DNA of 44,184 bases from JBDZUZ01 sp040255445 (GTDB lineage: Bacteria; Planctomycetota; Phycisphaerae; Phycisphaerales; UBA1924): NCBI GenBank assembly GCA_040255445.1, contig JBDZUZ010000013.1, positions 1 through 44,184 of the forward strand, given 5' to 3'. How positions within the stretch are numbered: position 1 is the stretch's first letter; every line of letters starts with the position of its first letter. A program made the position numbers and the translations under genes. Positions 16,264-24,337 of the stretch are shown piece after piece. The notes beneath the pieces are model-generated. The model made no database searches. It saw only the letters and a program-made list of their open reading frames with translations, and was not told the origin of the DNA.

Positions 16264-17340
16264 ATGTCTGACAAGCCCGAATCCAACCAGACGCCCGCCG
16301 AGGTGAAGGCCCAGTGCGACGCCTTCCGTGAGACCTTCCTCCGCCTCCGCGCCGAGATCGGCAAGGTCGTGGTCGGTCATGCCGAAGTGGTCGAAGGTGT
16401 GCTGATGTCGCTCTTCGCGGGCGGCAACGTGCTGCTCGAAGGTGTGCCCGGCCTGGGCAAGACGCTGCTGGTCCGCACACTCGCCGAGACGCTGAGCCTG
16501 CCCTTCAGCCGCATCCAGTTCACGCCCGACCTCATGCCCGCGGACGTGATCGGCACGAACATCGTGATGGAAGACCCCGACACGGGCCGGCGCAAGTTCG
16601 AGTTCCAGCGCGGGCCGATCTTCGCGCAGATCGTCCTGGCGGACGAGATCAACCGCGCCACGCCCAAGACGCAGTCCGCGCTCCTTGAAGCCATGCAGGA
16701 GCGGAGCGTCACGGTCGCGGGCGTCACCTATCGCCTCGAGCGCCCCTTCATCGTGCTCGCCACGCAGAATCCGATCGAGCAGGAGGGCACCTACCCGCTC
16801 CCCGAAGCCCAGCTCGACCGTTTCATCTTCAAGATCAACGTCGGTTACAGCAAGCTCGACGACCTCATGACCATTCTCGACCGCACCACCACCACGCAGC
16901 AGCCCGAAGCCGGCCGCGTGATCGATGGCCCGCGCATCCTCGAGATGCAGAAGCTTGTCCGCGGCGTGGTGGTCGCGCCGCATGTGCAGGAGTACGCCGC
17001 GCGGCTGGTCCTCGCGACGCACCCGGGCGGGCAGTTCGCCCCCGGCGGCGGCGATGGACCGACCAACAAGTACATCCGCTGCGGCGCCAGCCCCCGCGCA
17101 GCGCAGGCGCTCATGCTCGGCGGCAAGGTCAAGGCGCTCATCGAGGGCCGCTACCACGTGGGCGTCAAGGACATCCAGGCCGTTGCCCTGATGGCGCTCC
17201 GCCACCGCGTGCTCCTCAACTTCGAGGCCGAGGCCGACCGCATCGACAGCGATGCGCTGGTGAACCAGATCATCAAGCTCGTCCCCACGCAGGGGCCGGG
17301 CGCGGCCGCGCCGGCGATGGCTGGCGCGGGGGCACGCTAA
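16264..17340 (+). CDS. MoxR-family AAA+ ATPase
   Basis: A 358-residue MoxR ATPase (AAA_3 group), a chaperone class that acts with vWA-domain proteins to mature or remodel envelope complexes. Walker A GVPGLGKT is at residues 60-67, Walker B VLADEINRA at 125-133 (Asp127, Glu128). Sensor-1 lies in FIVLATQNPIEQEGTYPLPEAQLDRF, which also holds the arginine-finger region. The C-terminal lid has GASPRAAQALMLGGKVKALIEGR. ATG 16264 is preceded by AGGGAGCG. It follows the vWA/GATase-like gene by 96 bp and precedes a small lipoprotein gene and the DUF58 gene, the classic MoxR-DUF58-vWA layout. Confidence 0.95.
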   Translation: MSDKPESNQTPAEVKAQCDAFRETFLRLRAEIGKVVVGHAEVVEGVLMSLFAGGNVLLEGVPGLGKTLLVRTLAETLSLPFSRIQFTPDLMPADVIGTNIVMEDPDTGRRKFEFQRGPIFAQIVLADEINRATPKTQSALLEAMQERSVTVAGVTYRLERPFIVLATQNPIEQEGTYPLPEAQLDRFIFKINVGYSKLDDLMTILDRTTTTQQPEAGRVIDGPRILEMQKLVRGVVVAPHVQEYAARLVLATHPGGQFAPGGGDGPTNKYIRCGASPRAAQALMLGGKVKALIEGRYHVGVKDIQAVALMALRHRVLLNFEAEADRIDSDALVNQIIKLVPTQGPGAAAPAMAGAGAR

Positions 17341-17364
17341 TCCGGCAGGGAGAAGCATCGCATC

Positions 17365-17913
17365 GTGCGGCGGCAATGGTTCACATCACGGCTCGGCTCC
17401 GCGGCGGTCGCCGCGGCCGCCATCGCCGCGCCGATCACGCTTTCGGCTTCCGGCTGCTCCACCGCGCCTCGCCCCGATCTGCATTCGTCGCTCAATCCCA
17501 ACCAGCTCGATCAGATGCTGCGGCTCAACTTCGAGACCGGGCAGAGCTACGACGAGGTCGAAGCGAACCTCGCCGCGCTGGGCATCGATGACGGCGACAC
17601 GCTCCGCTACGAGCGCGAAGGCCCGCGCCCGCTCATCCTGCTCGCCCGCCTCTATCCCGAGCGCGGCTTCTGGCCCGACACCGCGACCAGTTCGATCAAC
17701 TGGGTCGATCTCAGCTTCGTGTTCGATGGTGGTGAGCCGCCGCGGCTCGATCGCCTGCTCAAGCACGAGGACGGTTTCCGCTACTTCGAGGGCGGCGTCG
17801 TGAACCTACCCGCCCGCGAGCTGGCTGAAAACTCGCCGCGATTCCCCGGTCGGCCCGGGCCGCCGGTTGATCCACTGGAGAAGACAGAGCAGGTCATCCC
17901 GCCACTGAACTGA
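17365..17913 (+). CDS. Small lipoprotein of unknown function between moxR and the DUF58 gene
   Basis: A 182-residue protein that I do not recognise. The N-terminus MRRQWFTSRLGSAAVAAAAI leads to a lipobox-like LSASGC (Cys31), so it is probably lipid-anchored, possibly via an RR-containing signal. The mature part has an acidic helix SLNPNQLDQMLRLNFETGQS and a compact beta-rich region including TLRYEREGPRPLILLARLYPE, SINWVDLSFVFDGGEPPRLDRLL and DGFRYFEGGVVNLP. The tail is proline-rich. The start is GTG 17365 with AGGGAGAA about a dozen bases upstream. It lies 24 bp after moxR and 6 bp before the DUF58 gene, so it is almost certainly co-transcribed. Confidence 0.75.
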   Translation: MRRQWFTSRLGSAAVAAAAIAAPITLSASGCSTAPRPDLHSSLNPNQLDQMLRLNFETGQSYDEVEANLAALGIDDGDTLRYEREGPRPLILLARLYPERGFWPDTATSSINWVDLSFVFDGGEPPRLDRLLKHEDGFRYFEGGVVNLPARELAENSPRFPGRPGPPVDPLEKTEQVIPPLN

Positions 17914-17919
17914 CAGAGC

Positions 17920-18843
17920 ATGCAACGCACCGCGAACCCAATCCGCCTCCGCACCATCGATGATCTGCTCCCGTCGCAGCTCATCGCGCGCCTCGACCCG
18001 CTCGACCTCGCCTCCCGCAAGGTCTTCTTCGGCAAGCTCAAGGGCGAGCGCCGCAGCAAGAAACGCGGCGAGAGCGTCGAGTTCGCCGACCACCGGCCCT
18101 ATGTCACCGGCGACGATCTCCGCCACATCGACTGGAACATCTTCGCCCGCCTCGAAGGGCTCTTCTTGAAACTCTTCCTCGAGGAGGAGGACCTCTCGCT
18201 GCACCTGGTCCTCGATTGCTCTGCCTCGAGCGATTGCGGCGAGCCCAGCAAGTTCCTCTTCATGCAGCGTGCTGCGGCCGCGCTCGGGTACATCGGCCTG
18301 ATCAACCTCAACCGCGTCGCCGTCACCGCGATGGGCCCCGCCGAGAACGGCGTCGTCGGCTCGCTCCGCGACCTCCGCGGCCGCCGCCGGCTCCACGACA
18401 TGGCTTCGTTCCTCTCGAAGCTCGAGCCGCAGGGCTCCTTCGCCTTCGAGGCCGCCGCGGAACGCATCGCCATGACCCGCCGCGGCAAGGGCGTCATGCT
18501 CGTGTTCTCCGACTTCTTCTTCAAAGACGGCTACGAGCAGGGCCTGAAGCTGCTGGTCGGCCGCGGGTACGAGGTCTTCTGCGTGCAGGTCCTGAGCCCC
18601 CAGGAACTCCAGCCCGACATCGCCGGCGACCTGCGCCTCAAGGATGTTGAAGACGGCGACCTCGCCGAGGTCACGATCTCCGCCCCGCTGCTCAAGCGGT
18701 ACAAGGCCATGCTCGGCGCGTACTGCGAGCGGCTCCGCCAGTTCTGCGGCGAACGCGGCATGACGCACATGGTCGCCAGGAGCGACACGCCCATCGACAC
18801 ACTCATCCTCGAAGAGCTCCGCCGGCGGGGGGTGGTGCGATGA
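17920..18843 (+). CDS. DUF58 domain protein (vWA-like partner of MoxR)
   Basis: A 307-residue DUF58 protein. The signature region GESVEFADHRPYVTGDDLRHIDWN (residues about 50-73, here cited in two parts: up to YVTG and from DDLRHIDWN) is followed by FARLEGLFLKLFLEEED. A vWA-like strand LHLVLDCSASSD then has a MIDAS-like DCSAS at 99-103. The C-terminal half has GVMLVFSDFFFKDGYEQGLKLL and GYEVFCVQVLSPQEL, matching the vWA fold. Such proteins are encoded beside moxR and are thought to be its substrates or adaptors. The start lies 6 bp after the lipoprotein stop, and the end overlaps the BatA-like start as ATGA. Confidence 0.93.
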   Translation: MQRTANPIRLRTIDDLLPSQLIARLDPLDLASRKVFFGKLKGERRSKKRGESVEFADHRPYVTGDDLRHIDWNIFARLEGLFLKLFLEEEDLSLHLVLDCSASSDCGEPSKFLFMQRAAAALGYIGLINLNRVAVTAMGPAENGVVGSLRDLRGRRRLHDMASFLSKLEPQGSFAFEAAAERIAMTRRGKGVMLVFSDFFFKDGYEQGLKLLVGRGYEVFCVQVLSPQELQPDIAGDLRLKDVEDGDLAEVTISAPLLKRYKAMLGAYCERLRQFCGERGMTHMVARSDTPIDTLILEELRRRGVVR

Positions 18844-21008
18844 CCTTCCTCTCCCCCACCGTCGCCATCGTCGCCGCCGCCATCGCGCTGCCGACGCTGC
18901 TCATCCTCTACTTCCTCAAGCTCCGCCGCCGCGACATGGAGATCTCGACGACGCTCCTCTGGCGCAAGGCGGTGCAGGACCTGCAGGCCAACGCCCCCTT
19001 CCAGAAGCTTCGCCGCAACATCCTCCTGCTCCTGCAGCTGCTCGTGCTGGGCGCGGCGATCTTCGCCCTCGCCCAGCCGCAGATCTCCGGCGAAGCCAAG
19101 CGCGGCCAGAAGCACGTCATCCTCATCGATCGCTCCGCGAGCATGCTGACGCGCGATGAGACCGACAGCCGAGGCCGCGAGGTCACGCGGCTCGACGCCG
19201 CCAAGGAGTCCGCCGGCGAGCTCGTCGAATCGCTCCGCGAGGCCGGCCTCCTCCAGCGCGATTCGGCCGATGAAGCGATGGTCGTCCTCTTCGACACCAC
19301 CGCCACCGTCCGCCAGAACTTCACCGGCGACAAGGGCATTCTCAAGTCCGCCCTCGACTCGATCAACGCCACCGAGAGCCCGACGCTCATCAAGGAGGCG
19401 ATGCGCCTCGCCAAGGCCCACGCGCCCCAGCGCATCGTCGAGGGCCAGGGCCTCGACTTCGGCGAACCCATCACCATCCACATCTTCTCCGATGGCAACC
19501 TGCCCGATGCCAGCGAGGCCAAGGCCGATCCAACCGACGAGGTCCTCTTCCACCGCTTCGGCAAGGCCGAGACCGGCAACATCGCGATCACCGGTGTGCG
19601 CTCCGACCGCTCCTTCGAGGACCCCTCGCAGCTCTCGGTCTATGTCTCGCTGCAGAACAACGAGACGACCCAGCGGTCGGTCGACATCGAACTGGTGATC
19701 GACGGTGTTGTCTCGGGCATCCGCAATTCGCTCGTGCCCGCGGCCTCATCCACACTCCTCAGCGGCGTCGCCGCCGCCCGTGAGCGCCGCGATCAGGCCG
19801 ACATCGCCGCGGCCACCAGCGAGACCGGCACGGCCACCGACGCCGCGCTCCCCGAGCCCGAGACGAAGATCGAGCCCGGGATCGGCGGCGTCGTCTTCCA
19901 GATCAGCCGCAGCGAGGGGGCGGTGATCCAGATCAACCTCCGCAGCCCCGGCACCGGCGAGCTCCTCGCCGATGCGCTCCGCATCGATAACCAGGCGTGG
20001 CTGATCGTGCCCCCGGCCCGCAAGCTGGCTGTGGCGCTCATCACCAACCGCGGCATCTCGCCGGTCGCCGATGTGCTCGAGGGCCTGCCCCTCGCCCGGC
20101 TCGTGACGATGGCGCCCGCCGATTTCGACCGCTTCCGCGCCGACAACCGCCTGGGCGAGTTCGATGTCTTCGTCTTCGATGGCTGGCTGCCCGAGGCCGC
20201 GCCCGAGAGCGTCGGCCTGCCGCCGGGGCGCTCGATCGTGCTCGGCGCTGTGCCGGGCGCGCGCTCGGGCATCACCGACAAGGGCGCCGGCCCCGCGACC
20301 GGCATCGTCGACTGGTCGCGCGACCACCCCGTGCTCCGCTACGCGCCCCTGGACACGCTCGTGATCATCGAATCGCGCCAGGTCGAGCTCGAGCAGGGCG
20401 GACCGACCGTCGCCATCGCCCGCGCCGACACCGGCCCGGCGATCCTCGAACTCACAACCGCAGACACCCACGCGATCATCGTGCCCTTCGACACGCTGCA
20501 GACCAACTGGCCCTTCAACCTCAGCTTCGTCATCTTCACCGCCACCGCGATCAACTACCTGGGCGATGATCTGGGCCTCTCGGGCGGCTCGCGTCAGCTC
20601 CGCCCCGGCTCGGTCCTTTCCGATCGCCTGCCGCTCAACGCGACGGATGTCCGTCTGCGGACCCCCGCCGGCGAGGAACAGACGCTGACGCCCGCGGCGG
20701 ACGGCCGCATCGTCTTCGGCCCCGTCACCGAGACCGGGCTTTTCACCGTGTCGTGGAAGGGGCCGGAGGGGCCGTCGGATGTGGTGTCGGGCGGCCGGGT
20801 CCGCCGCGCCTACGCCTCGAACCTTTCCGATCCCGCGGAATCGATGGTGGGTAGTTCCGAACGAGTCGACCTGGCCAACGACCGCGTGTCGGCCCGCCAG
20901 GGCGGCGCGGCCGCGGCGGTGCAGCGGCTCTGGCCGTGGTTCCTCCTCGGTGCGCTGGCGGTCATGATGCTCGAGTGGTTCATCTACAACCGCAAGGTCC
21001 ATGTGTAG
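18840..21008 (+). CDS. BatA-like membrane-anchored vWA protein
   Basis: A 722-residue protein. The N-terminal aerotolerance-type region has two helices (about 5-25 and 60-80) around the conserved LPTLLILYFLKLRRRDMEIS and LLWRKAVQDLQANAPFQKLR. The vWA domain follows with MIDAS DRSAS at residues 97-101 and later HIFSDGNLPDA. A long periplasmic part carries beta-rich domains (QLSVYVSLQNNETTQRSVDIEL is one beta-sandwich, and another contains WLIVPPARKLAVALITNRG). A final helix near WPWFLLGALAVMMLEWFIY returns it to the membrane. It overlaps the DUF58 gene by four bases (ATGA). Members of this group work with MoxR and DUF58 partners; the exact process is unknown. Confidence 0.9.
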   Translation: MTFLSPTVAIVAAAIALPTLLILYFLKLRRRDMEISTTLLWRKAVQDLQANAPFQKLRRNILLLLQLLVLGAAIFALAQPQISGEAKRGQKHVILIDRSASMLTRDETDSRGREVTRLDAAKESAGELVESLREAGLLQRDSADEAMVVLFDTTATVRQNFTGDKGILKSALDSINATESPTLIKEAMRLAKAHAPQRIVEGQGLDFGEPITIHIFSDGNLPDASEAKADPTDEVLFHRFGKAETGNIAITGVRSDRSFEDPSQLSVYVSLQNNETTQRSVDIELVIDGVVSGIRNSLVPAASSTLLSGVAAARERRDQADIAAATSETGTATDAALPEPETKIEPGIGGVVFQISRSEGAVIQINLRSPGTGELLADALRIDNQAWLIVPPARKLAVALITNRGISPVADVLEGLPLARLVTMAPADFDRFRADNRLGEFDVFVFDGWLPEAAPESVGLPPGRSIVLGAVPGARSGITDKGAGPATGIVDWSRDHPVLRYAPLDTLVIIESRQVELEQGGPTVAIARADTGPAILELTTADTHAIIVPFDTLQTNWPFNLSFVIFTATAINYLGDDLGLSGGSRQLRPGSVLSDRLPLNATDVRLRTPAGEEQTLTPAADGRIVFGPVTETGLFTVSWKGPEGPSDVVSGGRVRRAYASNLSDPAESMVGSSERVDLANDRVSARQGGAAAAVQRLWPWFLLGALAVMMLEWFIYNRKVHV

Positions 21009-21095
21009 GGTCGCAGCGGCGGCCAGAAACCCCAGGCCCGGATCCTGTCCCAGGACCTGTGGCCCGTGAGCAGGAACGCAGCACAGCGAGGAACG

Positions 21096-23387
21096 ATGCG
21101 GGGAGTGCGGAGCGGACGAGCGGGGTGGTTGGCGAGCCTGATCGCGATGGTCATCGCGGTTCTCTTCCCCGTGGCCGCGGCGCAGGCCGCGCCGCCGAAG
21201 GTGAAGATCGTCGCCGTCACGCCGCTGATGAGCGACTTCCTCACCGCCGAGCGGTTCAATGTGCTCCGCGTCTATCTGTCCTCCGAACTGGCCATCTCCG
21301 GCGAGGTCCGGCTGACGTTCGACCAGGATGCATCGCAGCGCGCGACTGTCGTGGTGCCCTTCTCGACGACCCCGGGGCAGACGATCCCCGTTGATATCGT
21401 CGCCGCGTTCCCCAACCGATTGGATGTCGCGACGCTCACCGCGGGGGATGCCCGCGTCCGCCTTGAGCGCGGGATCGGCGGCAACCTGTCGCTGCCGAGG
21501 GTCATAAGCAACGACGTCATCGCGATCGTGACGGTCCCAGGGCGCGATGCGCTGACGCGTGGCTTCCGCGACCTCCCCACGCCCGACCGCTCGCCGATGC
21601 AGGGGCGCGAGTACATCACCGTGACGCCGGGGCAGATGCCGCGGCAGTGGATCGGGCTCGATGCGGTCGATGCGGTCATCATCACGCAGGACGCGTTCGA
21701 CCTCCTCGACAATTCGCAGCAGGCCGCGCTGCGGACATGGCTCGAGAGCGGCGGCGAGGTCGTGCACATCGTCGGCCCCGCCGGCCCCGCGTGGCGGGAT
21801 CTGCTCACCGACGGCCCCGCCGCGGAGTTCTTCGACATCGGCGACCAGATGCAGCGGCCCATCACCGCCGTCGAGCTTGATGCGTTCGGGCTCCCCAAGG
21901 CGAACGATGTGACCTACCGCATGGGCGCGCGGTCGATCCGCCTGACACCCCGCGCCAGCGACATGGGCTGGACGAACAAGGGCATCGCTCGGAACCGCAG
22001 CTCCGATCTGCTGGTCGAGACTGTCACTTCCGACACGGCGGCGATCGCGGTCGGGCCCGTCGGCCTGGGCCGGCTGACCGTGCTGGGGTTCGATCCGCTC
22101 GCGATCCACCCGCTGCAGAAGCCGGACCTGGGCCCGCGGGTGGTCGCGGCGATGCTCCCGCAGCCCGATGCGAACCAGAACCAGTACGGCTGGTACGGCT
22201 CGATGAGCGGACGCGACTACGCGCAGAACACCGCGCTGCAGAGCGCGGTCGACGGCGTGGTCCGTGCGCCGGTCTTCGGGCTGTGGTCGCTGATCGCCGT
22301 CGGTGTGGGCATCACCGCGCTGGGCCTGTTGCTGAGCGTCTTTGATGGCCTGTACCTGCGGCGGCGGCGGCTCCAGCACCGCTCGTGGCTCACAGCGATC
22401 GGCTGGATCTCGATCGCATCGGTCGTTGCGTACGTCGCGCCCGCGCTGCTCCGCGATGGCGACAGCCAGGTGGGTCACGCGGTGTGGATCGAAGCCATCG
22501 ATCACGGCGACGGTCCGGCCCTCGCCCGACGCGCCGACATTCTCACCGTCTTCAGCGGCCGTCCGCAGTTCGTGCCCATGGACCTGGGCGTGGACCGCGC
22601 CTGGGTCCGCGGCGTGTCGACGCAGTACTACCTGAGCAATTCGGGTCTGCTCCCGCCGCTCGTCCTGCCGCAGAGCAACGACCGGCGCGGCGACCCCGGC
22701 TCCGCGCCGCCCGGGATCGCCTGCCCGCAGTGGTCGCTCCGTGTCCTCGCCGCGGTGGCGCCGATGATGCCGACAACGATCGACGGCGCGGCGGAACGCG
22801 TCGGGGACGAGTGGCGCATCCGTGTCACCGGGCTCCCCGAGGATCTGCAGCCCGGCGCGGGGCGCATCCTGATCGGCGGGAATTGGGCCGCCCTCGAGAC
22901 CGATGGGGCCGATCAGGGCCCGGAGCGAGAGTACTACGCCGCTGCCGCGGCGACTCGCACCACCGAGCTCACCGCGCCCAACTTCGTCGCCTTCGGGCAC
23001 ACGCCGCGGAACGAGTTGCTGCTCGCGATGACGCATTCGGGCCGGTACGCACTCCTGCACCTGTTCGGCTCGGACAATTCCGATGCGGCGCGGCCCGTCA
23101 TGATCGGCGAGCCTGCCTCGATGTACCGCCAATTGGACATGCTGCTGGTCGTCCCCATCCTCGGCGAGTCCGCCGCGCCGGCGTGGTCGCAGCCGCAAGC
23201 TGCGAACGCGGCCGCGCAGCCCCGCCGGCTCTGGCCCGCCGAGCTCCCGATCTCGACAGGACCTCGCACGAGCGAGATCCCCGAGGAGTTCCTCCCGGTA
23301 ACCATCATCGAGAACCCGGGGATGACGCCGCCAGCTCCGCCCACGCCACCCACTCCGCCGTCCACCCCACAGGAGAAACCGGAGTGA
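21096..23387 (+). CDS. Large envelope protein with a GATase-like domain, unknown function
   Basis: A 763-residue protein that I cannot place in a named family. A signal sequence (about residues 1-31, ending VAAAQA) is followed by a beta-rich region. A GATase/flavodoxin-like segment comes next (DAVDAVIITQDAFDLLDNSQ, then ALRTWLESGGEVVHIVGP), echoing the domain in the 13090-16167 protein. Two helices around VFGLWSLIAVGVGITALGLL and LTAIGWISIASVVAYVAPAL separate it from a second periplasmic region. A proline-rich tail (PPAPPTPPTPPSTP) ends it. I chose ATG 21096 with GAGGAA five bases upstream over GTG 21066. Its stop overlaps the ABC ATPase start (GTGA), so it is part of the operon and may be the transporter's periplasmic partner. 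Confidence 0.78.
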   Translation: MRGVRSGRAGWLASLIAMVIAVLFPVAAAQAAPPKVKIVAVTPLMSDFLTAERFNVLRVYLSSELAISGEVRLTFDQDASQRATVVVPFSTTPGQTIPVDIVAAFPNRLDVATLTAGDARVRLERGIGGNLSLPRVISNDVIAIVTVPGRDALTRGFRDLPTPDRSPMQGREYITVTPGQMPRQWIGLDAVDAVIITQDAFDLLDNSQQAALRTWLESGGEVVHIVGPAGPAWRDLLTDGPAAEFFDIGDQMQRPITAVELDAFGLPKANDVTYRMGARSIRLTPRASDMGWTNKGIARNRSSDLLVETVTSDTAAIAVGPVGLGRLTVLGFDPLAIHPLQKPDLGPRVVAAMLPQPDANQNQYGWYGSMSGRDYAQNTALQSAVDGVVRAPVFGLWSLIAVGVGITALGLLLSVFDGLYLRRRRLQHRSWLTAIGWISIASVVAYVAPALLRDGDSQVGHAVWIEAIDHGDGPALARRADILTVFSGRPQFVPMDLGVDRAWVRGVSTQYYLSNSGLLPPLVLPQSNDRRGDPGSAPPGIACPQWSLRVLAAVAPMMPTTIDGAAERVGDEWRIRVTGLPEDLQPGAGRILIGGNWAALETDGADQGPEREYYAAAAATRTTELTAPNFVAFGHTPRNELLLAMTHSGRYALLHLFGSDNSDAARPVMIGEPASMYRQLDMLLVVPILGESAAPAWSQPQAANAAAQPRRLWPAELPISTGPRTSEIPEEFLPVTIIENPGMTPPAPPTPPTPPSTPQEKPE

Positions 23388-24337
23388 TCGAACTCCGCAA
23401 CGTCAACAAGCACTTCGGTTCGCTCAAGGCGATCGACGATCTCAGCCTCGAGATCGGCCCCGGCGAACTCTTCGGCTTCATCGGCCCCAACGGCGCGGGC
23501 AAGAGCACCACGATGAAGGTGCTCGCATGCCTCCTGCGGCCCGACTCGGGCACGGCGAAGGTCTGCGGGTTCGACTGCAACAAGCAGGGCGACGAGATCC
23601 GCCGCGTGCTCGGCTACATGCCCGATTTTCTGGGCTTCTACGACGACCTGACCGTCGATGAATACCTGCAGTTCTTCGGCGCGGCCTTCGGACTGCCCCG
23701 CAAGCAGCGCAGAGCCACCATCGACGGCGTGCTCGAACTCACCGACCTCACCGCCAAGCGCGATGCGATGGTCAACAGCCTCTCCCGCGGCATGCAGCAG
23801 CGCCTCGGCGTCGCCCGAGTGCTGATGCACGACCCCAAGGTGCTGCTCCTTGATGAGCCCGCCAGCGGCCTCGACCCCCGCGCACGCATCGAGATGCGCA
23901 GCCTGCTCACCGAGCTGAGCCGCATGGGCAAATGTCTCATGGTCAGCTCGCACATCTTGACCGAGCTGGGCGAGATGTCGACCTCGATCGGCATCATCGA
24001 GCAGGGCAAGCTGCTCTACTCGGGCTCGCTCAGCGAAGCCCTCGCCCGCTCTCGCACCATCGGCGCTGTCGGCGACCGCGTCATCATCGTGCTCGAAGAA
24101 GGCGGCGCTCCGATCGAATCGGCACACGCCGCGATCAACGTCCTGGACCGCGTCGCCACCGTCGAGATCCGCCCCGCCACCCGCGAGCTCGATGTGACGC
24201 TCACGCCCGGGGATCACGGCCACCACTTCCTGATCGAGGCCCTCGTCGCCGCGGGCGCCCGCATCGCCGCGTTCAAGCCCCAGGCCGTCCGCCTCGAGGA
24301 CGCCTTCCTCAAGCTCACCACCGGGGCGCTGCAATGA
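23384..24337 (+). CDS. ABC transporter ATP-binding protein (ABC-2 exporter type)
   Basis: A 317-residue ATPase driving the ABC-2 permease encoded next. Walker A GPNGAGKST is at 34-42, the Q-loop region is GYMPDFLGFYDDLTVDEYL, the signature LSRGMQQR starts at 133, and Walker B VLLLDEP at 153-159 with D-loop SGLD. The switch histidine lies in MVSSHILTELGEM. The C-terminal extension (DRVATVEIRPATRELDVTLT onward) is typical of the CcmA/NatA-like export group. The start is GTG 23384 with AGGAG about ten bases upstream, overlapping the previous stop. The end overlaps the permease start as ATGA. The substrate cannot be read from the sequence. Confidence 0.94.
   Translation: MIELRNVNKHFGSLKAIDDLSLEIGPGELFGFIGPNGAGKSTTMKVLACLLRPDSGTAKVCGFDCNKQGDEIRRVLGYMPDFLGFYDDLTVDEYLQFFGAAFGLPRKQRRATIDGVLELTDLTAKRDAMVNSLSRGMQQRLGVARVLMHDPKVLLLDEPASGLDPRARIEMRSLLTELSRMGKCLMVSSHILTELGEMSTSIGIIEQGKLLYSGSLSEALARSRTIGAVGDRVIIVLEEGGAPIESAHAAINVLDRVATVEIRPATRELDVTLTPGDHGHHFLIEALVAAGARIAAFKPQAVRLEDAFLKLTTGALQ

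Noticed and set aside
19746..23198. Very long open frame on the minus strand, antisense to the BatA-like and GATase-like genes
   Set aside because: Arg/Asp/His-rich translation with no domain pattern; typical antisense artefact of GC-rich third positions. The sense frames carry clear motifs.
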